The translations under genes were made by a program, and so were the position numbers. Under the pieces are notes generated by a model. The model saw only the letters and a program-made list of their open reading frames with translations, ran no database searches and was not told the DNA's origin. Below are positions 13,301 to 23,980 of a DNA stretch of 42,259 bases, one piece after another. Origin of the DNA: Poteriospumella lacustris (taxonomy: Eukaryota; Sar; Chrysophyceae; Chromulinales; Dinobryaceae); contig SMOI01000001.1 of assembly GCA_008000375.1 (NCBI GenBank), forward strand, positions 357,551-399,809, in the 5' to 3' direction. Position 1 is the stretch's first letter, and every line of letters begins with the position of its first letter.

Positions 13301-14706
13301 CCATGCTCTACACACGCCGCCCAGGACACAACCAACGTCAGTCAGTCTCAGTCAGCCAGTCAACACAGAACAGTACAGGGTCTCTGTTTTACCTGAATCT
13401 TGACAATCAACGATCCACCGGGATTGTACTCGACTGCTGAGTCTTTCTCGCCTTGTTTGCCGACTTGTAACACGTTGATGAAGACGCCTTCTTTCTCGTA
13501 GACGTCTCCTTCGCGGGATTTGTCGACTTTGTCGACTTTTTTGGGCGCCCCATCGTCGTCATCGTCGTCATCGTCGCCTTCACCATCGCTTTCTTGATCT
13601 TCGGCAAAGTTGTCGTCGTCGGACATTTCTCCGGCCCAAATGTCCAAGTTCTTGTCACTCGAAATCCACGTTAATTGATTTTGCGCCAACCAAAAGCCCG
13701 GTCGAGGGATATCTCGACGAATAATGATCTTCCGAATAAGACCTGTGGTGGTCCAATAGATAATATGAGGAAATTTCGCAGGTTCATACATATGAGGGAG
13801 TTTGGCATCCCAAAGAATGATCCGTCGTTCACCGTAGTCTGACCCCGACACGAAGAACTTGCCACTGGGCGAATACCGAAGACTAATCACTGGTGAATGG
13901 TGCGCAGAGTAAATGAACAAGTTGTAACCCTCTGGATAATTCCAAGAACGAATCGTCTTGTCTTCTGAGCAGGACATAATGGTATTGCCATCCGGCGAGA
14001 ACTGACAACGATACACTGCACTTTGATGAGCAAAGATGGTTGTAATGGGCTTCGTATCGGACGTGTTCCACAAACGCAAGGTTCCATCACCCGACGCAGA
14101 CACAATATTCAGTGTTAAGGAGTACATTTTGAACAGCTTCGGGTGAAGGTCAGCATCGTTCACCACTTTCGCATGCCCCGTGTAGGTCTTGATGCACTCG
14201 GCAGACGCCAAATCCCAAATTTTCATTGTTGTATCCGCCGAACAGGAAAGAACATACTTTCCACAAGGAGATAGTCGACAGGCAGTAATTGCATCTTTGT
14301 GTCCGACGAAATCACGGTATTTCGCCGGGGAATTCTGCCACCGCTTGTAGTTGACGACGTTCCCTTGATAGTAACTCAGTCCATCCTCCTTCATATTGTC
14401 CTCAGATTCCTGGCTATCCTTATTCTGCTCATTTCGCTGCACTCGACGAAGAATTTGAAGCTTCTTCATTCGCTGAGCATTCACATGCCTTAAATGATAT
14501 GCAAGCCAGCAACGTTGTTCCTCCATTTGCATGAGGTATCGCTCTAAATCTTCCTTCATTCTTTCCTCTCTGGCCAATAGTAAGCGCTCATTTTCCAATT
14601 TTTTCCGCAACCGGTATTCTCTGTAAGCTTTGAATGGATTACGAGACTTTTTTCTTTTGCGGCTGCCAGTATCAGCGCCATCGTCTTGCCCGACATCATC
14701 AGCCAT
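7381..14706 (-). CDS. Giant WD40 / fibronectin-III protein (2,281 aa, 5 exons)
   Basis: Minus-strand exons 14706-13393, 13307-10455, 10369-10274, 10031-9102 and 9033-7381. All junctions are GT-AG, phase 0, and the total is an exact multiple of three. The N-terminus is basic and coiled (RKRKKSRNPFKAYREYRLRK). WD40 repeats follow at about residues 130-375 (VGHKDAITACRLSPCGKYVL, IWD, LRLWN, IRSW). The middle (about 440-1390) is unassigned, with a long Asp/Gly insert near 12.0-12.5 kb. A second WD40 stretch (about 1390-1515) spans the small exons (HHGAINDVVFSPS; LAGHDAEVVSVRF; LRGHVDVITMLDL). Five FN3-like domains follow (for example WTAPPSFNCDINAF; FQWDPPHDDGGSAITGY), the second holding a helical insert, and a Ser-rich tail ends the protein. 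Function is unknown; an axonemal or cytoskeletal scaffold is a guess. The splicing model is strongly supported by domain continuity. Confidence 0.85.
10040..10240. repeat. CAGG/CAGA and CAGT(A/G) microsatellites in an intron
   Basis: The intron between exons 3 and 4 of the WD40/FN3 gene is largely simple sequence: CAGG/CAGA tetramers at about 10045-10112, a GGT/GGC run at about 10121-10150 and CAGTA/CAGTG pentamers at about 10208-10240. On the coding strand these read as TCTG/CCTG pyrimidine-rich repeats leading up to the acceptor. Confidence 0.85.
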
Positions 14707-14842
14707 GGTTATTGTACAACAAACTTGACTTTGCCAAGCGCAAGAAATGTGATTCAAACCAAAAGACACACAATCGACACAAACAAGATTCGGCTATTCC
14801 CAAGAAATTGATCTGAACCCCCTTGAAGACCTTCGTCATTCA

Positions 14843-15006
14843 GTATTTGATGTCCGATGTGCCACTTTCTTTCGGACAGTTTCTGATACTGTAAACCAGC
14901 CATGGTAAACTTTGAAACGCACGGCAGCAGCAGGAGAGCAACGCGACACGATGATGATGATGATGGAACACTTTTCGTGTTGGCATGTTGGCAGCAGATT
15001 GAAATT
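14843..15006. repeat. Direct repeat copy 1, upstream of protease gene
   Basis: About 164 bp that recur nearly unchanged at 16490-16637, starting at GTATTTG and ending at GATTGAAATT. Differences are a few C/T transitions and small indels, the largest an 8-bp piece (GCATGTTG) present only here. It lies between the divergent starts of the WD40/FN3 gene and the protease gene. The ATG at 14902 opens a frame that runs into the protease exon. Confidence 0.85.
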
Positions 15007-15153
15007 AGAGTGTATGCGATTCGGAAGTTACTTCGAACCGGTCACAACTGGAATGCCTCAAGTAGGGAAAAGCAACTTCATCAACGATTAACAACTGTCC
15101 ATAAAATTTCTGCTGGTTGTAGATGTTTAGCACTCAACGTGTTGAGTATCATC

Positions 15154-16230
15154 ATGGAGTTTCCTGCTTGGGCCACTCCCGGAGAGAACAGAAAGTTATT
15201 TGGAAAAGCAAAAGCGCATGGAGCTGATGAGCTCATCTTGTCCGATTTCGATGCAACGACAGGTTTTCTCGAAGGCAAATTAGGTAAATACATTTCTGCT
15301 TGATTTCGTGGCGCTGATCAACCATTTCATGTTGTACGATTTCATTTTGTTTCTTCTGTTTCCGATTTTGATTCCATTTTCTTTGGACAGGTGCAGTAGC
15401 TGCTCCTCCACCCCCACAAGTTGGTAAGAATGGATTCCGCAATGATGTATGATGCACTGCGAAAGAACGAACTAATTTTGTAACTGTTTTGTTTTCCGTG
15501 TCTTTTTGCTGCAGTTGTGAATGCAGAAGAACTGCTGAATTCTGCTTTGAGAATATCTTTCCAGAAGGTGACAGAAGGCAAAAGAAAGACATTGATTGGA
15601 AATGCGGTCGCTATATCTCCTACTCTGTGTTTGACTGCTCTTCACGGGAAGGCCCGAATAGGTCACGCAATTATCCTTCACAGCTATTCTGGTGAAATGT
15701 TCCGAGGCACTGTTGTGAAGAACGTGTTTGAGCCAGAGTTAGTTGACATTGCAGTGATTGAGTTGAATACTGGTCAGCAGTTCACTCACTTCACTCCCGT
15801 CTCAGCGTATTCCGTTCGTTTGCTGGATGTTGTGTATGTTGCTGGGCTAAAAGTTAACATCAGAGATGAGGCAATGCCGGCTATATATGAGTCCAAGGTC
15901 AACATCATTGAACCTGGAGAGAACAATGCACTGTTTCAGTCCTCCTATGTCAGCTTCGATTCATCATCAGGTGCTGGTGTGGTTGTGAAGCAAGTCGGTA
16001 ATGATTTGCGGGTCATTGGTGTTCATGTAGCTTCCCACGACAATACCACTGCAACTCCTCCTGTGGAGAGAGCCAGGGACACTGAAGATTCTGCTGGTCA
16101 TGAGAGCGTTAGTATCGCCCTGGCTTCTCTTTCCAGCAATATTCATGGTCACTCAGCTTACACAATGATATGTGAGATCGCTAGAGTGCCTGAATTGATT
16201 GCTTTTTTCCGAGAGAGAGGACTACTTTAG
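15154..16230 (+). CDS. Trypsin-like serine protease domain protein (3 exons)
   Basis: Exons 15154-15283, 15391-15423 and 15515-16230 give 292 residues; every junction is GT-AG and the phases agree. The large last exon carries the signature of chymotrypsin-fold peptidases: a His motif (CLTALHGKA), an Asp motif (ELVDIAVIEL) and a Ser region (DSSSGAGVVV) before a VIGVH strand. The Ser motif departs from GxSGGP, so activity is uncertain. The N-terminal exon (ATPGENRKLFGKAKAHGADE) is not recognisable. The ATG at 14902 is in frame and would add 84 residues, partly encoded by the direct repeat; I chose 15154 because the leader looks non-conserved and low-complexity. No signal peptide is seen, so a cytosolic or organellar location is likely. 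HtrA-like or regulatory roles are possible but not shown. Confidence 0.75.
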
Positions 16231-16267
16231 ATAGCTGCAGCATTTAAATATATTGTACATGCCTATA

Positions 16268-16491
16268 ACAAGGGGAAGCCCCCGCCCCCCATCCTTGTAA
16301 ACCCCAGTAAACTCTTCAATGCTTCGCGCTTCATAAAGCTCTGTTGAACTCGTTGAAACCGGATTGAGTTCAGAGCGAGCTTGATAATTAAATGAGAAAG
16401 CGAGGTTACCATCAATCCAGAGATGGAGGCGAGAGAGTCGGAGATCGCACGCAGTAGTCGATCGTGGGGTTTACAAGGGGAGCCCCCTTGT
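16268..16491. repeat. Inverted-repeat element with nested hairpin ends (MITE-like)
   Basis: The left end (16268-16306) and right end (16465-16491) are reverse complements apart from an extra C-rich stretch on the left; both share ACAAGGGG, AGCCCC, CCTTGT and AAACCCCA in mirrored order. Each end can also fold on itself (ACAAGGGG pairing with CCCCTTGT). The 158-bp interior shows no open frame of note. No clear target-site duplication was found, so this may be a non-autonomous transposon or a structured 3'-processing or insulator element after the protease gene. Confidence 0.55.
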
Positions 16492-16637
16492 ATTTGCTAT
16501 TCTATGTGCCACTTTCGGACGGTTTCTGATACTGTAAACCATGGTAAACTTTGAAACGCACGGCAGCAGCAGGAGAGTAATGCGACACGATGACGACGAT
16601 GATGGAACACTTTTCGTGTTGGCAGCAGATTGAAATT
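16490..16637. repeat. Direct repeat copy 2, upstream of FIGNL1-like gene
   Basis: Second copy of the segment at 14843-15006, starting exactly at the right end of the inverted-repeat element. It keeps the ATG (16541) and the following short frame, including the five-Asp run with two silent GAT-to-GAC changes, but the frame stops after about 31 codons because the 8-bp piece is absent. Confidence 0.85.
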
Positions 16638-16761
16638 GAAACAAGAAAGACCACTCATTATCGACCAGGACAGGGCAATCGCGCTCCTGCGTATTGCTGA
16701 ATACCAAGCAGTCGCTATTTATGTCGTCGTCTTTTTCCAGTCGTTGAAGAAAATTAACCCA

Positions 16762-18365
16762 ATGGAGCCTGTTTCACTTCCTTCTTTGGATTATCTCTTC
16801 AGCAACCCCAACAAAAGCCGCAGAGGGGAATCCTACTTCACTCTTGGAGATACCATCGATATGGCCATTGATTTAGAACTTCATGCAAACTTTCTATTGG
16901 AGGAAGCACTCCAAAAGAGTGCACAGGAAAACCCTGGAAAAGTCTCGAATGGTCCCAGTTATTCGAAGGACATGACGAGCATGAACGACAGCGGCGTTTC
17001 CAGACGCCGACAAGAAGACAGTAGGCCACCAAGGTATCCTTCCTCAGGGGACTTTCCTGCAGCAGTCATTGAAGTACCCCTTTCCAGGTCCAATAGCGGT
17101 ACAAACAAGAGAGAAAGAGACTCCGAGAAAGAACCGTATTCATTTGCCTCAGCTAGGGACACCTTTATTGATGAAGGTGGAGTATTCAAGCGGAAGAAAG
17201 AAGATTACAAGCCAGTAAGGAATCCCTCATCTTCTTCCAGCGCCAAACCCAATGAGGATACTGCTTTGCCTCCTGAGCTCGCTATGCACGATAAAGCTCT
17301 CGTCGAGAAAATTGAATCTGAGATTATCCATCACGGACAGCCAGTTCGATTCGATGATATTTCTGGATTGGAGTTTGCCAAGCAGTGTGTTGAGGAATCA
17401 GTTTGTTGGTAAGTCCTTGCGGAACGAGAATGTCTGCCTTTTGTTGTGTCAGTTTTGTTGATGCCATTCTTTTGGCGATGATGTAGGCCGATCAGTAATC
17501 CTCATCTGTTCCAAGGTCTTCGGGCCATTCCACGCGGGATTCTCCTCTTTGGACCTCCTGGTACAGGTAAAACGCTTATCGGAAAAGCTATTGCCAATCA
17601 AAGTGGTGCGACATTTTTCAGCATTAGCGCTTCCTCGTTGATGTCTAAATGGATTGGAGAAGGCGAGAAAACGGTTAAAACCCTCTTCGCCGTTGCAGCT
17701 TATCGCCAACCATCTGTTGTCTTCATTGATGAAATTGATTCGCTTCTTTGTCAGCGATCGTCGGATGAGAACGAAGCAACTCGGCGGATAAAGACCGAGT
17801 TTTTGGTTCAACTTGACGGTGCGGGAACAGACTTGTCCGCCAGAGTTGTCATCGTTGGAGCCACCAATCGTCCTGAGGAGCTGGATGAAGCAGTTCGAAG
17901 ACGATTTGTCAAACGCTTGTATATTCCACTTCCAGATGATGATTCTCGCCAGCAGTTGTTGGACACGCTGCTTCGGAAAGTCGCACATGAACTATCGACA
18001 CAGCATTTCAAGGACTTGGTCGTGCGAACGAAAGGGTTTTCAGGTTCGTAAACGAAAGGAATAATCGTTTGGTAGTGAGAGTGACTGATAAGTTGGTTGT
18101 TGACTTTACAGGTGCCGATATACAATCGCTTTGTACCGACGCAGCCATGGGTCCTCTTCGCGATTTAGCTCGGAATTTTCGTGGCAAAATGCAAAACATC
18201 TCGCCCTCAGAAGTGCCTCCAGTGCAGATGTCTCACTTTGAATCAGCGTTGAATGCTGTTCAACCGTCTGTGTCTCCCGGGGATTTGAAGCGATATATTG
18301 ATTGGAATAATCTCTATGGAAGCTATCGGTTGCAGGAAGATGACTCGCAATCGAGCGGGGGATAG
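16762..18365 (+). CDS. FIGNL1: Fidgetin-like AAA ATPase (FIGNL1-type)
   Basis: Exons 16762-17408, 17487-18043 and 18112-18365 give 485 residues with consistent phases. The first 200 residues are divergent and charged. The AAA module starts near residue 200 ([15 protein letters not shown]): Walker A GPPGTGKT at 238-245, the [17 protein letters not shown] pore segment, Walker B VVFIDEID around Asp297-Glu298, sensor [16 protein letters not shown] and RLYIPLP, and a C-terminal helix ([17 protein letters not shown]) typical of the meiotic clade. FKQ-free spacing and the FFSISASSL and [14 protein letters not shown] blocks match FIGNL1 better than spastin, katanin or Vps4. In animals and plants FIGNL1 acts in homologous recombination by removing RAD51 and has microtubule links; the same role here is inference. 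Upstream sequence is open in frame back to 16630 without an ATG. Confidence 0.9.
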
Positions 18366-18932
18366 CGGGCTGTCCTAATGCATCGATGGATGGGGACGAA
18401 TTCATTGAGAAACATATATTTGTTCTTTGTGTACAGTTTTAGGATCAATGAAGATATGTATCGCTACTTCGCGTTGTTGATTCGGTGACCGTAGTGTAGT
18501 AGGATACAGATGGGATACGGTTGTTCGTGGTATACCATCTCATCTTCATTGATGCCCTCTGCGTTGATGATCCCCAAGTCTTGATGACAGTAAACGCCAT
18601 GATAACGGTAGTAAACAGCCCTACTACTGTACTACACCTGGCCCGCTACAGACAACCAATATAGGATCTTTTGGGATTTTCTGTGTGTTTGACCTCCGTT
18701 TGGGTCGGTTCATTCTTCTTGCCGCTTTTTGATTGTTTCACTTCCACTTTTCAAGAAAAGACAAAAGAAATATCAATTTCTAATCGATACGGTTGCATTC
18801 AAATCGGTGTTTTTATTGGATTTGGTCGCTTCTTCTTCCTGGAAACGACAAGGTGATAAAGCTCGTAGTCGCAGACGATACTTCATTGCTGTTGCTGTTC
18901 TGTTCCCATTTTCGGACGAATATCGGAAGAAG
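18366..18932. other. Intergenic, 567 bp, same-strand gap
   Basis: Separates the FIGNL1-like stop from the TBC gene start. A loose inverted repeat is visible (GTAGTGTAGTAGG near 18493 against CCTACTACTGTACTACAC near 18629), flanking about 130 bp. The last 200 bp before the TBC gene are T/pyrimidine-rich, as expected of a 5' leader. A frame upstream of 18933 is open but starts without ATG. Confidence 0.5.
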
Positions 18933-20936
18933 ATGTCAGCGGAGCAATCCAAGCAGCTCATTGATGCTCTGAGTTCCCAACCGGTGAATATTCTCACCAT
19001 TAGATCACTGTGCCGGGACAATCCTGGCCTTATTTCATCCGCCGGGCTTCGGCTGAAGGCTTGGGGGGTTCTTCTCTTGGGCTCTGAAATAAACGAGTCA
19101 GATATTGCGGTTGATTTCTCGTCGCCCATGAAAGATTGCGACGAGCAACATGTATTAGAGAATGATATTCCGCGGACCAGAGCTGAAGTTGCTTCCTTGC
19201 GATCAGAGACAATGCGTGAGAGCATTCGCCTGATCCTTCAAAAGTTCTGTGTTGACCACGAGATTCAGTATAAGCAAGGCATGAACGAGGTAATACTTCA
19301 CACAACCTATCACATTTCATCATTTATAATTGCCATGTCTATGAATGCCTTGTAGGTTCTTGCTCCATTCTTGTACATATGTCCAGAGGAGGACAAGCGT
19401 TCTGTAGCTTACGAGCTGTTTCGTGGATTCTTGTTCCGATATTTGGAGCGATTCTTCTGTTTGGACGAGTCCTCATTTCTTTTCAAAGCCTTTCGCTTAT
19501 TTCACCTCCTTTTGGAGTATTTTGACCCTCAGCTGGCCAACTATCTCCATGATTATGAGTTTATCCCTGAGCTGTACAGTCCACAGTGGTTCTTGACTCT
19601 TTATGCGCGCGCTCTTCCGATCAAGCAAGTGCTTCGTTTATGGGACATGATGATTGCTGTTGATGACCCAGCATTTATCTTCTACATTGGATTGTGTATG
19701 CTCATTTCCAAGCGAGAGAAGCTTCTGATTGCAGACGTATCGAATATTCCCGAAATCATTGCCAATCTGCACTTCAAAACAGAAGAAGACATCGATCAAA
19801 CTGTGTTGGACGCTTTGAAGCTTTATCGGGCGACTCCTCGATGTATCCTCCGCCAGCTTCGTCTGTGCTGCGTTTCTACGACGGAATTGACACCGCAACC
19901 TCGTTTGCTGGCCTACAAGGGAAATATGTTCAGATCACAGCTGCAGGAAATGCGACTGAACATCGAAGAGCACGATCTTCGCTTGGCCGAGCAAAGTGCT
20001 CGTTTCTGCTTGACCATCACGCCTCAAGAGTTGGTAGAGTCAATGCTTCCCACCAATTTGGAACCTTCTTCCAGCGGAAGTGGCTACATCCCCCAACAAT
20101 ATGTCATATTGGACATTCGAAGTGTTGAAGATAGTATTGCCAGCGGGGGAGGGACACTACCTCGCGCTGTCCAACTGGAACCTGATTTTTTGAATAACCC
20201 AGAGGCTTTCGAAGTGTGGATTCAACATTTTGATGGAACTCGAGGCTGCAATTTGTGCATTGTCGACCTCCCCCCATCCCAATGGACAGGTGTGGCGCTG
20301 TGGCGCAGATTGCTTTTGGGAGAAGGGGATGGTATGGCGGCGAATTTTCTCAATCAAATAAACTTCGATGATAGCCAGGAGAATGTTCGACGATTGGAAG
20401 GCTTGCTGAGTGGAAAGCGGTTTTTCTCAGGAGGACGGTCAGTTGAAGATGCTTTCACTCAACCAATTCACGAAGACGAGCGATCTGAGTTTTACGAAGA
20501 GGAAGTGCAAACACGATCGAAAGATTTCAATCGTGCTGCCACTTTGCTTGCGATTGCTCTTCAAACCCATGCATTCCCGACCATAAGTGTCTTGGAAGGC
20601 GGATTTCCTGCTTTGGTAGACTACCTTGTTTCCAGTCGAGGTTCGGTGGAGCCGGTTGTTATCAATCACGACACCGATAAATGGAAAAAGTTTTTGCGTT
20701 CTACCGGGCGCCTCCAAGTTTCAGCCCCAAAATTGAAAAAAGCAATGACATCAATGCCTACCAGTTCTGCAAGTCCTTCGCAGACGGATGGTTCAAGTCC
20801 TCACGCGATTGATGAAGTCAAAGAATTGGAAATCGCAATTTCAGTGGCGAATCGTATGGATCACAGTTATATGCTGAATATCCTTTCAGACAAATTGAAA
20901 CAACTGGTAGGAAAAAAGGAAAAAGGCGAGGCCTAG
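18933..20936 (+). CDS. TBC1D23: TBC1D23-like protein (TBC plus rhodanese-like domain)
   Basis: Exons 18933-19289 and 19356-20936, 645 residues. A Rab-GAP TBC domain covers about 40-310: an arginine-finger motif DIPRTR (Arg81), a glutamine-finger motif YKQGMNE (Gln115, codons just before the intron), then LLEYFDPQL and PQWFLTLYARALPIKQVLRLWD. A rhodanese-like domain follows (YVILDIRSVED ... GTLPRAV ... ISVLEGGFPALVDYL) with no Cys in the usual active-site loop. This order is that of TBC1D23, a golgin-binding tether for endosome-derived vesicles at the trans-Golgi. The C-terminal PH-like part of animal proteins is not obvious; the protein ends in a short basic coil. ATG chosen because family similarity begins right after it. 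Confidence 0.88.
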
Positions 20937-21220
20937 CCTTTGCATTGGCAATAATACTGGTTGCCCGACGAATAGGTCGGTCAATTTCACGGTTTCTCCA
21001 AACGTTTGCATATGACGCAGTCCTCGTCGTTCTGTAACGCCCCCCATCCTCATCGCATCTGTAAGCATACCATTTAATCCCCTTGAAAACTTGAGGGATC
21101 AACTGTTCTCGAATCCTCATCTCTTCATTTCTTCTCGAACGTCTTTGTTTCACCCTTTCCTTCTCTATCACATCACAACAGGATCACATCGTATCCAACA
21201 AGAACACGTCCAAAGCAAAA

Positions 21221-21703
21221 ATGCGATCGTTCCCCAAGCGGATTGAAACCCAAATCGTTGAAGCGGACGATTCGCATGTCAATTGCGGAAGTCAACTTTT
21301 TCATCGTGTCGCTGAATTGCAAAGGCAGCGATTGGAAGCTGAACTAGATTTGCGGCGACTGGATAATGAAATCGCACAAATGGAATACAAAATTAATCGT
21401 CATTGCAAAAAGTTGCAAGTGATTCAAGAAACTATCGAGCAAACGGAGCAACAAATTGTTGAAATGGAAGAAATTTTACAACAATACAAGGAAAATTATC
21501 TCGTTCAAGAGGCAGCGACTACAAAGCTTAAAAATGAGATATCAGCGACCGCATCGCTGTTTGCTACTATTCAAAGCGAACTTTCTCAGCTACAAGAAGA
21601 GAACAAGTCTAAACTAGCCAGATGGGCCGGAATAGTGGATTCCAAGTGTGCCGTAAAGCCTAATCCTACGACTGAGTCTTCTGGTAAAAGAGAAGATATC
21701 TAA
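21221..21703 (+). CDS. Small coiled-coil protein, function unknown
   Basis: Single-exon 160-residue protein preceded by CAAAA at the ATG. Residues about 25-130 are a continuous heptad-like coiled coil (VAELQRQRLEAELDLRRLD; IEQTEQQIVEMEEILQQ). The tail has a KLARWAGIVDSK segment and then a Ser/Lys-rich end. I do not recognise the family; size and shape are like small kinetochore, centrosomal or tethering subunits, but no motif decides. Its last 34 coding bases are overlapped on the other strand by the terminal exon of the Ubp8-like gene. Confidence 0.75.
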   Translation: MRSFPKRIETQIVEADDSHVNCGSQLFHRVAELQRQRLEAELDLRRLDNEIAQMEYKINRHCKKLQVIQETIEQTEQQIVEMEEILQQYKENYLVQEAATTKLKNEISATASLFATIQSELSQLQEENKSKLARWAGIVDSKCAVKPNPTTESSGKREDI

Positions 21704-23569
21704 AATGGATGACATCAACTTAGTGTCTGAGCAAAAAGCACAATCATTGTAAGCAAAAACAACTTACGCTTCCACAGCAAGAACTTCTTTTTCATCAACG
21801 ACTGTCACGTTCTCATCATCACACCTGCATTGAATCCAAGTAAGGCCAAAAAACATAAAAGCAACAGCAGGGATATATACGTACTTCATCCACGAGGCAA
21901 GCTTGCGATCGAAGATATATGAGATGTAGTGCCCCTATGGAATCGTCATACATGAGGTCGTTCAGGAATACTCCCATTTCATCAATTGACGATGTCTGTA
22001 CCTGGTGTAGTGTTCCGTGGTGACAAACAACACCAATAAGTTCGAATAAATCTATAGGCATTCATCAATCAGTTCATGTACAACAGTCAACGACTTCTGA
22101 AATTTAACCAACCAGGATTATTTTCATCAGGATGGATCTTGAATTTCTCAAGGTTCAAGCGACTGAGAGGGAAGCGAATTGGTTTTGACATCTGAAAGAG
22201 GAATCAAACTGTGAATGTCAGAGAACCTCAAAGAACTTCGCTTCTACATACCTTGCGCTGTTTGAAAAAATCGAACCGCTTAAAATGTAGCACCAGCAAA
22301 TCAGGCACTTTGACCAAACGCAGTTGCTTTGTCCGTTGTTGCTCTATTCCACATGTTTCGCATCTCTGTATTCGAAACAAAGGAAGAAATTAGCGAAGTC
22401 AAGATCCAATAAAAACACAGAAGAACATACCACTTTTTCATGCAGAGTTTCTGCGGCGGTGAAGTGTTCTATACTGTCCACAACGTCCATTGGGCTGTCC
22501 CTTCCGATGTTACCATCGTCCTCGTTATGCCGATCAACCGTCAGACTGAGATCGATGAAGCTTTCATTCGTAGTGCTTGTTTTGCCACAAACAGAACAAC
22601 TGAGCTGTGATTGGACAGTCCCCGTGAACATCTATCATAAAAAGTGACATTGCGTTTCTCTCGCTTGTATTAAAGTCGGTCCAAATCGCAGACGCTTCTT
22701 ACCTCGCTGAAGTTGTTTCCGCCTAAACTATCGTTGGCGCCATCGAGCTGGGCAGCCAAACTATTCAAAAATGCAATCAGGAACTCGTGTGCATCTTGTT
22801 GACTATATCCGGCCATGTAATCAACGAAGGACCAGATGGCGTACAACAGCTGTGAAGGAACAACAACGGGCTCCCGGGTATCGTCACCACTTTGACAATG
22901 AAAGAGACGGGTCAGAAACGTCGAGAAGCAGCAAAGAGCAACGCAGACAACATACCTGAGAAACTCTGACACTTTAAAAAATTCGCAAGGGATACACGCG
23001 GGTACTTGGGAAGAAGGTGTGGGTATTCTTGAATCGGATCCCACACTGCTACTATTTGTATTTTGGGACGTTATCGAGCAAGATGCGACATGAGACCGAA
23101 AATGAGGAGAAAATGAGAACTTTCGACAATGGGCTAAGACTTGAAGAACAGAGTTCATGAAACAAGTTGAACCCATATTAACTAGTCCAGGACAAAAGCT
23201 CCTGGGCTGCGGACTGGATTCGTTGCGGACTTGACGACCTTTCAGGGAAATTGTTTGCGATGAAGAAACAGTACCAGACGCCGTTCGAAGTTTTCTCTTC
23301 TTCCCAATAATATTATCAAAGTATGAGCAGTATTGGAAATCATCGCACCGGGCACAGTATAAGTCTGGACGATCCCCTATTCGGACATAAATCTCATGCC
23401 GCCTCTCCATATAGTGGTTCTTCAGTCCTGTCAAGGACGGAAACATACTCTCACACGAAAGACACGCAAAGCTACATGACGAGTTCTCCACTTCGATGAT
23501 TCTCTCTAAGGTATATGTCAGGATGCTCTTTGTGATATGAGGACAACTCAAATAGACGGCGTCGGTCAT
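21666..23569 (-). CDS. USP22: Ubiquitin hydrolase, SAGA-type Ubp8/USP22 (9 exons)
   Basis: Minus-strand exons 23569-22956, 22889-22703, 22631-22431, 22365-22252, 22191-22113, 22051-22002, 21934-21885, 21824-21768 and 21699-21666 sum to 1,386 bp, 461 residues. Introns are 60-71 bp, all GT-AG. The N-terminus is a ZnF-UBP domain (Cys9, His11, Cys36, Cys39, Cys72, Cys75 with His52 and His58). The USP core has Cys136 in NMGSTCFMN, a QQDAHEFL box, two zinc-knuckle CxxC pairs (CSVCG, CETCG), His417 in GHYISYI, Asp434/435 in KCDDENV, and ends with YLLFYQK. ZnF then USP, size and sequence fit Ubp8/USP22, which removes ubiquitin from histone H2B within SAGA. The last exon is only 34 bp and sits antisense inside the neighbouring coiled-coil gene; the YLLFY motif makes it convincing. 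Confidence 0.92.
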
Positions 23570-23980
23570 TTTACACCGAAATTTCAATCAATGGACGGCA
23601 CTTTTTCGGGTGAGATAGGGCAATCAATTCATGTGTCACAAAAGGTCCAAGCACACAAAGACGATTCCGTAAAGTTTGACAGAAATCACCAATGATTCCA
23701 TAGCAATCCTGTAACAAACAACGATCGATGCAAAACAACGCTGACACGCCGACCACTCCTCGACGACGAACGAAAATTTGAAACGGTCTTACAAGCAAGA
23801 AAAAGCGCCTAAGTAAGCGTGTAAAAGGAAATGATGGTCCATATATAGGCCTATTTTGTCATATAGGTCATGGTCCAGTGGTCCAGCGGAGGGCGATTTC
23901 AGATGAACAAACGATACAAAGTATGCATAACAAAGTGCGTCGAACGATTCAAAAACCATTGATTGACGTAATTGTATCGT
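23570..23980. promoter_or_regulatory. Shared region between divergent genes, 411 bp
   Basis: Lies between the start of the Ubp8-like gene (minus) and the methyltransferase-like gene (plus), so both promoters must fit here. No TATA box at a standard distance could be assigned. Direct short repeats are visible (GTCATATAGGTCATGGTCCAGTGGTCCAG around 23858-23884 contains two GGTCCAGTGG-like steps). Confidence 0.45.

Noticed and set aside
14902-15153. Using the ATG at 14902 as protease start
   Set aside because: In frame, but the added part lies mainly in the duplicated leader and is not domain-like; kept as an alternative only.
18493-18646. Loose inverted repeat after the FIGNL1-like gene as a transposon
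   Set aside because: Match is short and imperfect, with no target duplication or coding content.
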